The position numbers were made by a program, and so were the translations under genes. The notes below the pieces were generated by a model, which worked only from the letters and a program-made list of their open reading frames with translations, was not told the DNA's origin and ran no database searches. This document shows, piece by piece, positions 9,166 to 16,981 of a DNA stretch of 22,604 nucleotides (its first letter is position 1; the number at the start of each line of letters is the position of its first letter). The DNA is taken from the NCBI GenBank assembly GCA_963559585.1, contig CAUWLJ010000058.1, forward strand, positions 1 through 22,604, read 5' to 3'. Source of the DNA: Eisenbergiella sp963559585 (GTDB lineage: Bacteria > Bacillota > Clostridia > Lachnospirales > Lachnospiraceae).

Positions 9166-10929
9166 ATGGAATTTACCGGAGTTTACCATAAAACGTCGGA
9201 GCAGATGAGCTATCCGTTGAATGAACAGGAGCTGATCATTAATTTAAAAACCGGATACGATGTAAAACGGGTCTTTCTGCACCATGGAGACCCGTTTGAG
9301 GCGGGAATCCTTGGCGGAAACGAGAGGTGGATGGGAACACGGGAGGAAATCTGCTTCAAGAAACGGCTGAAGCATCAGCTCTGGTGGACGACAACTCTGA
9401 AGCCTCAGTATAAGAGGTGCAAATATTTTTTTGAACTGCATACAGAGACGGAGGTCTGGTATTATTTTGAGGACGGTTTTCTGACCGAAGAACAGATGGG
9501 GATGGAAGGCAGGATGCTCCAGTGCTTCATTGTTCCCTGGATGAACCCGGCTGACATTAATACCACTCCGGACTGGGTCAATGGGACCGTGTGGTATCAG
9601 ATTTTCCCTGACCGTTTCTGCAGAGACGGGAACGGAAAAGAGGACGCAGGTCTGACGCCCTGGAGAGAGGGGGCGGTGACAAACGAAGAACGGTTTGGAG
9701 GGAACCTGAACGGGATTCGGAAACAGCTGCCCTACCTTGAGGAGCTTGGAATTACCGGAATTTATCTGAATCCCATCATGGAGGCGGAGTCTAACCATAA
9801 ATACGATACCACAGATTACACGAAAATCGACTCCCATTTCGGAACGGAGGAGGAATTTGCCGCTCTGGTAAGGGAAGCGCATGAAAGAGGGATCCGGGTC
9901 ATGGTTGACGCTGTGTTCAATCACTGCGGCCGCAGATTTGCCCCGTGGCAGGACGTTCTGGAAAAAGGAGCGGCTTCTGCATATGCGGACTGGTTCATGG
10001 TGCAGGACTGGGAGCAGCTTGGAAAAAGGGCGGACACCAGAGACGGACGGTTCTATTCCTTTGCCTTTGAGGATAAAATGCCCAAGCTGAATACCAACAA
10101 CGAAGCAGTGATGGAGTATTTCGGCCAGGTGTGCGAAGACTGGATCCGCAAATTTGACATTGACGGTATCCGCTTTGACGTGGGAAACGAGGTGGCCCAT
10201 GCTTTTCTGAAGTATCTGCGCAGGCGTCTGCACAGGGAGAAAAAGGATCTGTATCTGCTCGGAGAAATCTGGCATGACGCCAGCCAGTGGCTTGCAGGGG
10301 ACGAATACGATGCGGTGATGAATTATCCCCTGATGAGCGGAATCCACGATTTTTTCCTGGACAGGGACATGGAGAAGGCTGAGTTTGAATACATGGTGAA
10401 CCATTGCTACACCATGTACATGCAGCAGAGCAACAATGTGATGTTCAATCTTCTGGATTCCCATGATACCCAGCGGCTGATGAGCAGATTTGACGATTTG
10501 GATGTATTTTATCAGCAGCTTGCCATCCTGTTCACCATGCCTGGAAGCCCCTGTATTTATTATGGAACGGAGATTGCCATGGAAGGCGGATTCGATCCGG
10601 ACTGCCGCAGATGTATGCCCTGGGATAAGCTCGGCCTGCCAAAGAACCGGGAAAAGATCGGGATCATGCGCCATTTGATTGCAATGCGGAAGCGGGAGAA
10701 GGCATGCAGGAGCCTGTATTTCCATTTTCCTGGAGAATACAGGGAAAAGAGGATGGTGGAATATATTAAGCTGGACGAACACGGCCGCCAGCTGGAGGTG
10801 CTTCTGAACTGCTCTGACGAAGATGTACAGATCAGGGGCGGAGGGGAAGTTCTTTTCTCCCGCAATTACACAGGACGTTTTCTGGGAGCAAACGGAACGC
10901 TGATACGCAGAAAAAAGGAGGGCGCCTGA
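9166..10929 (+). CDS. GH13_20 neopullulanase/cyclomaltodextrinase-type alpha-glycosidase
   Basis: Hydrolyses maltodextrins, cyclodextrins or pullulan fragments in the cytoplasm. ATG 9166 is chosen because AAGGAG (9154-9159) sits six bases ahead; ATG 9151 overlaps the MalQ stop but has that run inside it. The 587-residue product begins with a CBM34-like beta domain of about 120 residues, then NGTVWYQIFPDRF, which opens the barrel in this subfamily. Catalytic residues are Asp338 (IRFDVGNE), Glu367 (LGEIWHD) and Asp434 (LLDSHDTQRL). The conserved DAVFNHCG region I is present. The CBM34 domain usually drives dimer formation in this subfamily (family knowledge). Whether maltodextrin, pullulan or cyclodextrin is preferred cannot be told from sequence. 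Confidence 0.9.
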   Translation: MEFTGVYHKTSEQMSYPLNEQELIINLKTGYDVKRVFLHHGDPFEAGILGGNERWMGTREEICFKKRLKHQLWWTTTLKPQYKRCKYFFELHTETEVWYYFEDGFLTEEQMGMEGRMLQCFIVPWMNPADINTTPDWVNGTVWYQIFPDRFCRDGNGKEDAGLTPWREGAVTNEERFGGNLNGIRKQLPYLEELGITGIYLNPIMEAESNHKYDTTDYTKIDSHFGTEEEFAALVREAHERGIRVMVDAVFNHCGRRFAPWQDVLEKGAASAYADWFMVQDWEQLGKRADTRDGRFYSFAFEDKMPKLNTNNEAVMEYFGQVCEDWIRKFDIDGIRFDVGNEVAHAFLKYLRRRLHREKKDLYLLGEIWHDASQWLAGDEYDAVMNYPLMSGIHDFFLDRDMEKAEFEYMVNHCYTMYMQQSNNVMFNLLDSHDTQRLMSRFDDLDVFYQQLAILFTMPGSPCIYYGTEIAMEGGFDPDCRRCMPWDKLGLPKNREKIGIMRHLIAMRKREKACRSLYFHFPGEYREKRMVEYIKLDEHGRQLEVLLNCSDEDVQIRGGGEVLFSRNYTGRFLGANGTLIRRKKEGA

Positions 10930-10930
10930 A

Positions 10931-12559
10931 ATGAATCGGAAAGAACAGGACAAGTGGTGGAAAAACGCGGTGATCTATCAGATTTATCCCAGAAGCTTTC
11001 AAGACAGCAATGGAGACGGGATCGGGGATCTGAGGGGGATCATACAAAGGCTTCCCTATCTGGAGGAGCTTGGCGTGGACGCCCTGTGGCTGTCTCCGGT
11101 ATGCAGATCGCCTCAGGATGATAATGGGTATGATATTTCTGATTACCAGGATATTGATCCGATGTTCGGCAGCATGGACGATATGGAACAGCTGATTAGA
11201 GAGGCCGGGAAGCATAACATACGCATCATACTGGATCTGGTGCTGAACCATTCCTCCGACGAACACAGATGGTTTCAGGAGGCGAAGAAAAGCAGAGATA
11301 CCCCCTATCATGACTACTATGTGTGGAGGGACGGGGAAGAAGGAGTATATCCCAACGAGCTGTGCTCTGTGTTCGGCGGGTCTGCATGGGAGTGGGTTCC
11401 GCAGCTGAAGCAGTATTATTTCCACCAGTTCTCGGCAAAACAGCCTGACCTGAATTGGGAGAATCCCAGAGTGCGCAGGGAGATCTATGATATGATCCTG
11501 TGGTGGATGGACAAGGGGGTGGGCGGCTTCCGCCTGGATGTGATCGACCAGATCGCCAAAGAGCCGGATTTGAAGATCACCGCCAACGGGCCGAGACTGC
11601 ATGAATTTATCAGGGAGCTGAGCAGGGAAACCTTTCAAAAGGGTGATCTGATCACAGTGGGAGAAGCATGGGGAGCAGACGTTTCACGGGCCAGGCAGTA
11701 CAGCAGCCCGGACGGAAGCGAATTCTCCATGGTGTTCCAGTTTGAGCATATCGGACTGGATCAGCAGGAGGGCGGGGAGAAATGGGATACCGCACCTCTC
11801 CCGCTTGTGAAGCTGAAGCGCGTTCTGGCAAAATGGCAGCAGGAGCTTTACGGCTGTGGATGGAACAGTCTGTTCTGGAACAACCACGACCTGCCGCGGA
11901 TCGTATCCCGCTGGGGAAACGATGGGGAGTACCGGGTGGAATCTGCCAAAATGCTGGCGGCCCTTCTTCACGGCATGCAGGGAACTCCCTATATCTACCA
12001 GGGAGAGGAGCTGGGCATGACCAATGTGCGCTTTGAGGATATTGGGGAATACCGGGATATTGAGATCCGCAATATGTACAGGGAGAGGACGGAGGCCGGA
12101 TACCCGAAGGATAAGATCATGGAATCGATCTACGAAAGAGGCCGGGACAACGCCCGCACGCCCATGCAGTGGGACGATACGGCCAATGCCGGATTTACAA
12201 CGGGGACACCCTGGATCGGCGTAAATCCCAATTATGTAGAGATCAATGCCCGGGCGGAACAAAAGGATCCAAATTCGGTCTTTCATTTTTACCGGAGGCT
12301 GATCTGGCTGAGAAAAAAATATCCCGTGTTTACAGAGGGAGACTTTGCGCTTCTAATGGAGGAAGACGAACAAATATTCGCCTACACCCGTACCTATGGG
12401 GAGACGAAGCTGCTGGTGTGCGCCAATTTCAGTGGACAGCCGGCGGAGTGTCCGCTGCCGGATGAGTGGAAGGATGCAGAAACCCTGATCCACAATTACG
12501 AGGGCGGGGGGCAGGATGGACGGATGCGCCCGTATGAGGCGGTGATCAAAATACGATAA
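10931..12559 (+). CDS. malL: Oligo-1,6-glucosidase / alpha-glucosidase, GH13_31
   Basis: Removes terminal glucose from isomalto- or malto-oligosaccharides. ATG 10931 follows AGGAGGG placed inside the end of the preceding gene, with one base between stop and start. The 542-residue product opens with WWKNAVIYQIYPRSFQDSNGDG, diagnostic of this GH13 group, and has region I DLVLNHSSDEH. Catalytic residues are Asp203 (FRLDVID), Glu245 (TVGEAWG) and Asp320 (WNNHDLPRIVSRW). The residue after the nucleophile is Val204. In yeast isomaltase and Bacillus oligo-1,6-glucosidase valine here goes with alpha-1,6 specificity, whereas maltases have Thr or Ala, so alpha-1,6 activity is inferred. Trehalose-6-phosphate hydrolase is a less likely alternative given the ABC operon context. 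Last gene of the operon. Confidence 0.88.
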   Translation: MNRKEQDKWWKNAVIYQIYPRSFQDSNGDGIGDLRGIIQRLPYLEELGVDALWLSPVCRSPQDDNGYDISDYQDIDPMFGSMDDMEQLIREAGKHNIRIILDLVLNHSSDEHRWFQEAKKSRDTPYHDYYVWRDGEEGVYPNELCSVFGGSAWEWVPQLKQYYFHQFSAKQPDLNWENPRVRREIYDMILWWMDKGVGGFRLDVIDQIAKEPDLKITANGPRLHEFIRELSRETFQKGDLITVGEAWGADVSRARQYSSPDGSEFSMVFQFEHIGLDQQEGGEKWDTAPLPLVKLKRVLAKWQQELYGCGWNSLFWNNHDLPRIVSRWGNDGEYRVESAKMLAALLHGMQGTPYIYQGEELGMTNVRFEDIGEYRDIEIRNMYRERTEAGYPKDKIMESIYERGRDNARTPMQWDDTANAGFTTGTPWIGVNPNYVEINARAEQKDPNSVFHFYRRLIWLRKKYPVFTEGDFALLMEEDEQIFAYTRTYGETKLLVCANFSGQPAECPLPDEWKDAETLIHNYEGGGQDGRMRPYEAVIKIR

Positions 12560-12595
12560 GGATGGCGGCCGCTGAATCTGCCCCCATCTCAAGGC

Positions 12596-12640
12596 GGGAC
12601 GGACAGAGTCTTTGGATTCTGGATTTCGTCCCGTTTCTGT
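12596..12640 (+). terminator. Possible terminator after the maltodextrin operon
   Basis: GGGACG (12596-12601) pairs with CGTCCC (12627-12632), with an inner AGAGTC/GATTCT stem between them. A moderately T-rich GTTTCTGT follows, not a clean T run. It lies about 40 bases after the last stop, the right place for an operon end. Confidence 0.45.
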
Positions 12641-12973
12641 CTGCATGGAACGGGTTCGGGCTGAACTGTTACGAATGCGGGAATAAATGTCATATGCCGT
12701 ATTGACAATAAGGATAAACGGAGCTAAAATGAGCACGTTAAAATGTGTAAAAATAAATGCTGTCAGAACGGGGGGATTATATAGCGGATATTACATATCA
12801 AAATTAAAAACAGAAAGATTTTAGACAAAAAGGCGGTTCTCGCCTTGGCAGAAGCGTTCTGTAAAGGAACGGAATGATGGATGGACTTTCAACGGGAACA
12901 GACAGAGCAGAAAGGCCAGCCACAGACCTTTAAGTGGATAAGAAATCATATACGTCAGGGAGAAAATTGAGAA
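12641..12973 (+). other. Intergenic leader of the chemotaxis gene
   Basis: No credible gene. A consensus-like promoter starts at 12702, after which about 235 transcribed bases precede the chemoreceptor ATG. This leader holds at least two simple hairpins: AAGGCG/CGCCTT around 12830-12846 and CGTTC/GAACG around 12854-12871. I recognise no known riboswitch motif; in particular I do not see the conserved core of the cyclic di-GMP classes. Confidence 0.5.
12702..12730 (+). promoter_or_regulatory. Promoter of the chemoreceptor gene
   Basis: TTGACA (12702-12707), a 17-base spacer and TAAAAT (12725-12730), five of six matches at -10. This is a vegetative-type promoter, not a flagellar sigma-28 one. 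Predicted start near 12737. Confidence 0.65.
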
Positions 12974-14683
12974 ATGTTCAAAAATATGAAAATCAAAAAA
13001 AGCCTGCTGCTTGGCTTTGGTATTGTAATCGCAGCATGTATGATAGTGATTGCGGCAAGTGTTGCTGTCATGCTCAATATCAGGAATGAATACGAGGTGC
13101 TTTTGAACGAGGATGCGGAGGCGAATCAGGACATTCTGAACTGCCGTGTCAGCGCATTGATTCCGGGCCGGAACATCCGGGACGCTTTGCTGATTCCGGA
13201 TTCCGGAGCGAATCAGGAGCTGATTAATGAGGCTGAAGAATATCTTGAGGAGCTGGAACAGTGGCTTGTTACCCTGGAGGGGCATTTTCCTTCCCAGCTG
13301 GACAGGGAAAAGCTGCATGCCTATCAGGATGCCGTGAGAACCTGGGCGGCGAATGCGCCGAAGCTGATCGAGCTGTACGAAAAATACCGATCCACCGGAA
13401 ATGCCCAGTATCTGAAGGAGGCAGAGGATTTCATCTATGAGGTGGACACCCCTCTCCAGACGGAAATGGGGATTAAAGCAAAGGAACTGGATCAATATCT
13501 GGTGCAGGGTATGACGGAGGAGCGGGAGCGCATCGAAAATCTGGTGGGAGGAACGATCCTCGTGATTCTTGCGGCCGTTGCGGTGCTGCTGGTCAGCATC
13601 TGGCTGGTGGTTCAGGCTTTGATACGCAGTATTTCAGTTCCCACGGAGCAGGTGCATCAGGCGCTTGTTGGATTCAGCCAGGGGAATCTGGATATTCCCG
13701 TGGAATTTGAGGGCAGAAGCGAGCTGGGTGAGATGTGCCAGGCATTGCGGGAGAGCCAGGAGATCCTGGGAACGGTCATCGGAGATACGGGTTATCTGCT
13801 GGGTGAAATGGCGGATGGAAATTTTGACATCAAATCCAGGGCTGCGGACAAGTATGTCGGCGCTCTGGGCGGGATGCTGGAGTCGGTTCGTCTGATCAAC
13901 CGCCGTCTGAGCGAGGCAATCGATCAGGTGACACAGAGTGCGGATCAGGTGGCTGCCGGAGCGGATCAGGTGGCAGCCGGCTCCCAGGCGCTGGCCCAGG
14001 GAGCTGCGGAGCAGGCCGGCTCTATACAGGAGCTGTCCTCCACGATCTCCGGGATGTCGGAGGAGGCAGGCAGGATCGCGGCGGCTGCGCAGGAGGCAAA
14101 CAGCGGCGTGGAGACCGTGAGCGGGAAGATCGTGCACGCCAATGGCTGCGTGGAGGTGCTCAATCACGCCATGAACGACATTAAGACCTCATCCAACGAG
14201 ATTGCCAATATTATTGCTGTCATTGAAAATATTGCATTCCAGACGAACATCCTGGCCCTTAATGCGGCGGTGGAGGCCGCCCGTGCAGGCGCCGCCGGGA
14301 AGGGCTTTGCCGTGGTGGCCGATGAGGTACGGAATCTGGCCAACAAATCGGACGAGGCTGCAAAATCCACCAGAAACCTGATTAACAGCTCCATTGAATC
14401 GGTGGGACAGGGAGCGGATGCGGTCGCCCAGGTAACCGATGTGTTCAAGGCCCTGGGAGAGCTGTCCCAGAGCATTGTGGCTCAGGTGGACAGGGTGGCT
14501 GCGGCTGTAGGGAATCAGTCTGAATCTCTTGTGCAGATAAAGAACGGAACGGATCAGATTTCCGCCGTGGTGCAGACCAATTCAGCCACCAGTGAAGAAT
14601 CGGCGGCTTCCAGTGAGGAGCTGTCCTCGCAGGCGGCGGTGATCAAGTCGCTGCTTGGCAGATTCAGGACAGCCAGAAGCTAG
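12974..14683 (+). CDS. Methyl-accepting chemotaxis protein
   Basis: Transmembrane chemoreceptor that signals to the CheA kinase. The 569 residues contain a first membrane helix at about 10-33, an extracellular, largely helical ligand-binding region of about 150 residues (4HB-like by appearance), a second helix at about 190-212, a HAMP domain and a second HAMP-like segment up to about 315, then the coiled-coil signalling domain. The hairpin tip is clear near residue 420-450: IAFQTNILALNAAVEAARAG followed by GFAVVADEVRNLA. No C-terminal NWETF-like tether for CheR/CheB is seen. The ligand is unknown. Although it follows a maltodextrin operon, it has its own promoter, and sensing of sugars by this receptor is only a guess. 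A terminator follows the stop directly. Confidence 0.93.
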   Translation: MFKNMKIKKSLLLGFGIVIAACMIVIAASVAVMLNIRNEYEVLLNEDAEANQDILNCRVSALIPGRNIRDALLIPDSGANQELINEAEEYLEELEQWLVTLEGHFPSQLDREKLHAYQDAVRTWAANAPKLIELYEKYRSTGNAQYLKEAEDFIYEVDTPLQTEMGIKAKELDQYLVQGMTEERERIENLVGGTILVILAAVAVLLVSIWLVVQALIRSISVPTEQVHQALVGFSQGNLDIPVEFEGRSELGEMCQALRESQEILGTVIGDTGYLLGEMADGNFDIKSRAADKYVGALGGMLESVRLINRRLSEAIDQVTQSADQVAAGADQVAAGSQALAQGAAEQAGSIQELSSTISGMSEEAGRIAAAAQEANSGVETVSGKIVHANGCVEVLNHAMNDIKTSSNEIANIIAVIENIAFQTNILALNAAVEAARAGAAGKGFAVVADEVRNLANKSDEAAKSTRNLINSSIESVGQGADAVAQVTDVFKALGELSQSIVAQVDRVAAAVGNQSESLVQIKNGTDQISAVVQTNSATSEESAASSEELSSQAAVIKSLLGRFRTARS

Positions 14684-14703
14684 AGCGTGTTTGAGTGTGA
14701 ATC

Positions 14704-14755
14704 AAAATGCCCTCATACCGTCTGCCCGGAGGGAGCGGCGGTGGAGGGCGTTTTT
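14704..14755 (+). terminator. Intrinsic terminator of the chemoreceptor gene
   Basis: GCCCTC (14709-14714) pairs with GAGGGC (14744-14749). A short A run before and TTTTT (14751-14755) after complete a rho-independent terminator, with a smaller CCG/CGG pairing inside. It ends 72 bases after the stop. Confidence 0.75.
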
Positions 14756-14770
14756 AGTTACGGCTCATCC

Positions 14771-14817
14771 GTTATTGTTTACAGCAGCCTCAAACGCCTG
14801 CCGTTTGAGGCGTGAGA
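14771..14817. repeat. Dispersed CAAACG palindromic repeat, copy A
   Basis: CCTCAAACG (14788-14796), loop CCTGC and CGTTTGAGG (14802-14810) form a perfect 9-bp stem. The upstream GTTATTGTTTACAGCAG and downstream CGTGAGAA are shared, with small changes, with copies at about 20520-20567 and 22553-22600. No T run follows, so it is a repeat rather than a normal terminator. Confidence 0.75.
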
Positions 14818-14848
14818 AAAAGGCGTGGGAAAAAATATAAAATAAGTC

Positions 14849-14877
14849 TTGCGTTCCCAAACATCCTATGCTAGAAT
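14849..14877 (+). promoter_or_regulatory. Promoter of the ACT-hom-apgM-ask operon
   Basis: TTGCGT (14849-14854), a 17-base spacer and TAGAAT (14872-14877), with an extended -10 TG at 14869-14870. The predicted start near 14884 leaves a leader of about 54 bases before the ACT gene. No other good promoter was seen between here and the aspartate kinase gene, so one transcript is likely. Confidence 0.6.
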
Positions 14878-14937
14878 ATCTTCCGTTGAAACACAAATGT
14901 ATGCGCCATACAGACAAATGACACAGGATAAAGGGTT

Positions 14938-15381
14938 ATGCAGAAGACGAGTGATTATTTTGTTGTAAAACAGAAGGCGGTTCCGGAGGTTTTGCTGAAG
15001 GTGGTGGAGGCTAAGAAGCTTCTGGAATCAGGAAAGGCGGCTACCATTCAGGACGCTGTGGAGCGGGTGGATATCAGCCGCAGTTCTTTTTATAAGTACA
15101 AGGATGATATTTTCCCTTTCCATGATAATGCTCAGGGAACTACCATCACCCTGTCTATTTCCATTGAGGATGAACCGGGACTCCTGTCGGATGTGCTGAA
15201 AGTGATTGCAGACTTTGGGGCAAATATCCTGACGATCCACCAGAGTATTCCCATCAACGGGGTGGCCTCCCTGAGCATCAGCGTCCAGGTGCTCCATACC
15301 ACCGGAGACGTTTCCCGCATGCTGGATGCGATGGAGGAACGGAATGGAGTCAGGAGCGTGAAAATTCTGGCCCGTGAATAG
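14938..15381 (+). CDS. ACT-domain protein, UPF0735/PheB-like, probable regulator
   Basis: A 147-residue protein of the UPF0735 type. The N-terminal third (about residues 14-62) looks like a helix-turn-helix region (LLESGKAATIQDAVERVDIS then SRSSFYKYKDDIFPF). A single ACT domain fills residues 68-147 (ITLSISIEDEPGLLSDVLKVI, with the DEPG turn that typically contacts an amino acid). Members often sit beside homoserine dehydrogenase, as here. The likely role is sensing an aspartate-family or aromatic amino acid and controlling this operon, but it has not been proven for the family and is inference. It is preceded by a weak AGGATAAAGGG ribosome site. A very strong hairpin starts at the first base after its stop codon, before the next gene. 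Confidence 0.88.
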   Translation: MQKTSDYFVVKQKAVPEVLLKVVEAKKLLESGKAATIQDAVERVDISRSSFYKYKDDIFPFHDNAQGTTITLSISIEDEPGLLSDVLKVIADFGANILTIHQSIPINGVASLSISVQVLHTTGDVSRMLDAMEERNGVRSVKILARE

Positions 15382-15443
15382 CGCACAAGGAGTATCTCTA
15401 AGGCAGCAGAATACGCTGCCTAAGAGATACTAGACCTTGTGCG
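15382..15443 (+). promoter_or_regulatory. 25-bp hairpin immediately after the ACT gene
   Basis: Three blocks pair in order: CGCACAAGG/CCTTGTGCG (15382-15390 with 15435-15443), AGTATCTCT/AGAGATACT (15391-15399 with 15423-15431) and AGGCAGC/GCTGCCT (15401-15407 with 15415-15421). The loop is 7 bases, with one mismatch and a 3-base bulge. It starts right after the stop codon and has no T run (GGGG follows), so it may be an mRNA stability or processing element, or an attenuator, rather than a plain terminator. Confidence 0.65.
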
Positions 15444-15640
15444 GGGTTGTTGGGGGAGGTCAGGCAGCAAAAGACGCTGGCTAAGATGTACTAGATCTTG
15501 TGCGGGGTTGTTGGGGGAGGTCAGGCAGCAAAAGACGCTGGCTAAGATGTACTAGACCTTGTGCGGGGTTGTTGGGGGGAGGTCAGGCAGCAAAATATGC
15601 TGGCTGAGATGTACTAGATTTTATGCGGGGGCCCGGGGCA
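15400..15640. repeat. Degenerate 61-bp tandem repeat, four units, between ACT gene and hom
   Basis: Units start at about 15400, 15461, 15522 and 15584 (periods 61, 61 and 62). Each contains GGCAGC, seven A-rich bases, GCTGCC or GCTGGC, a TACTAGA segment, CTTGTGCGGGG (altered in the last unit) and, in the first three, GTTGTTGGGGGAGGTCA. The first unit is the 3' part of the perfect hairpin; later units keep only a weakened inner stem. The rest, up to the hom start, is GC-rich spacer with no credible ORF. Not a CRISPR: the units abut, with no unique spacers. Confidence 0.8.
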
Positions 15641-15694
15641 GCGCGGCGCGGGGATCTGCGGGAAGAAGGAGCCGCGCAGAAATGAGGGTGAATC

Positions 15695-16897
15695 ATGGTT
15701 TACGCAGCAGTTCTGGGATACGGCACGGTGGGAAGCGGTGTTGTTGAGGTGATTGAGAAGAATAAGGAGGTCATTGATAAGAGGGCCGGGGAGGAGCTGA
15801 GGGTGAAGTACATCCTGGATCTTCGCGATTTCCCGGGAGACCCTTATGAGGACAGGGTGGTGCATGACTTCAATATTATTCTGAACGACCCGGAGGTGTC
15901 CATCATCTGTGAGACGATGGGAGGAAACGAGCCGGCTTTCACCTTTTCCATGCAGGCCCTGAGGGCGGGAAAAAGTGTGTGCACCTCCAACAAGGAGCTG
16001 GTGGCGAACCATGGGGCGGAGCTGATCCGCACGGCCAGGGAGAATCAGTGCAATTATCTGTTCGAGGCAAGCGTGGGCGGCGGAATCCCCATCATCCGTC
16101 CGCTGAACGTGGCGCTGACGGCGGAGCGGGTGGAGCTGATCAGCGGGATCCTGAACGGAACCACCAATTATATTCTGACCAAGATGGCGGACGAGGGGAT
16201 CGATTTCGACACCTGCCTGAAACAGGCTCAGGAAAAAGGGTATGCGGAGCGCAATCCTGAGGCGGACGTGGAAGGGTATGACGCCTGCCGCAAGATCGCC
16301 ATCCTGGCCTCCCTGATGACGGGAAAAACGGTCCGGTATGAGGAGATCTATACGGAGGGGATCAGCGGGATCACCAGTGAGGATTTCCTGTATGCGAAGA
16401 AGCTGAACCGTTTCATCAAGCTGATCGGAAGCGCCAGGGAGATAGACGGAACCTATTATGCCATGGTTTCCCCCTGCCTGATCGGGGAGGAAAATCCCCT
16501 GCATGGTGTAAACGATGTGTTTAACGCTATTTTTGTGAGGGGCAACACCCTTGGGGATTCCATGTATTACGGAAGGGGCGCGGGAAAGCTGCCCACGGCC
16601 AGCGCGGTGGTCTCTGACATGATCGACTGTGCCAAGCATGGAAGAAAGCACATCATCTGTCTGTGGGAGGAGGAAAAGCTTCCTCTCGGCAGCATCGACC
16701 AGTTCTCCAGACGCTTCTTCGTGCGCGCCCGGAAGGAAAGCGGGGAGAAGGTATCAGAGCTGTTCGGCAGTGTGGAGAGAATCGACGCGGGCGTGGACGG
16801 AGAGTTCGGTTTCGTGACGGATGAGATGACCGAGAAGGAGTTTTCACAGAAGGCAGCCGCTCTGGACGGCTTTGTGGCGCGGATCCGTCTGGACTGA
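15695..16897 (+). CDS. hom: Homoserine dehydrogenase
   Basis: Reduces aspartate semialdehyde to homoserine, the branch to threonine and methionine. The 400-residue protein has the nucleotide-binding GYGTVGSG at 8-15, catalytic Lys100 in CTSNKEL, GILNGTTNYIL at 151-161, and the active-site set Glu185, Asp196 and Lys200 in the YAERNPEADVEGYDACRK block. After the catalytic core a short C-terminal segment (from about residue 335, SRRFFVRARKE onward) looks like a shortened ACT-like domain; typical enzymes of 430 residues or more carry a longer one. The start at 15695 follows GAGGGTGA. It lies downstream of the ACT-domain gene, separated by the 61-bp repeat tract, and upstream of the proposed homoserine kinase. 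Confidence 0.95.
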   Translation: MVYAAVLGYGTVGSGVVEVIEKNKEVIDKRAGEELRVKYILDLRDFPGDPYEDRVVHDFNIILNDPEVSIICETMGGNEPAFTFSMQALRAGKSVCTSNKELVANHGAELIRTARENQCNYLFEASVGGGIPIIRPLNVALTAERVELISGILNGTTNYILTKMADEGIDFDTCLKQAQEKGYAERNPEADVEGYDACRKIAILASLMTGKTVRYEEIYTEGISGITSEDFLYAKKLNRFIKLIGSAREIDGTYYAMVSPCLIGEENPLHGVNDVFNAIFVRGNTLGDSMYYGRGAGKLPTASAVVSDMIDCAKHGRKHIICLWEEEKLPLGSIDQFSRRFFVRARKESGEKVSELFGSVERIDAGVDGEFGFVTDEMTEKEFSQKAAALDGFVARIRLD

Positions 16898-16920
16898 GAG
16901 GCCGCAGAGCAGCTTGTGAG

Positions 16921-16975
16921 GGCAGCGTGACTAATCAGCCTGATGGCTTATTGGTCACTGCCAAACATGTTTGGC
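16921..16975. repeat. Two adjacent palindromes downstream of hom
   Basis: A hairpin at 16921-16962 pairs GGCA..GTGAC with GTCAC..TGCC (2-base bulge), then AAT/ATT and AGCC/GGCT around loop TGAT. It is followed by a perfect 16-base palindrome GCCAAACATGTTTGGC at 16960-16975. No T run follows. The second looks like an operator or a short dyad, but nothing identifies its protein. Confidence 0.6.
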
Positions 16976-16981
16976 TGGCTA

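Noticed and set aside
9244..10953. Minus-strand open frame of 569 residues opposite the GH13_20 gene
   Set aside because: Mirror of a gene with complete GH13 catalytic residues; no recognisable motifs of its own.
12737..12973. Cyclic di-GMP riboswitch in the chemoreceptor leader
   Set aside because: The conserved core sequences of the known classes are not visible; only simple hairpins are.
14655..14840. Plus-strand ORF of 61 residues after the chemoreceptor
   Set aside because: It runs through the intrinsic terminator and a palindromic repeat.
15400..15640. CRISPR array
   Set aside because: Units of about 61 bp abut directly and diverge along their length; there are no unique spacers and no cas genes.
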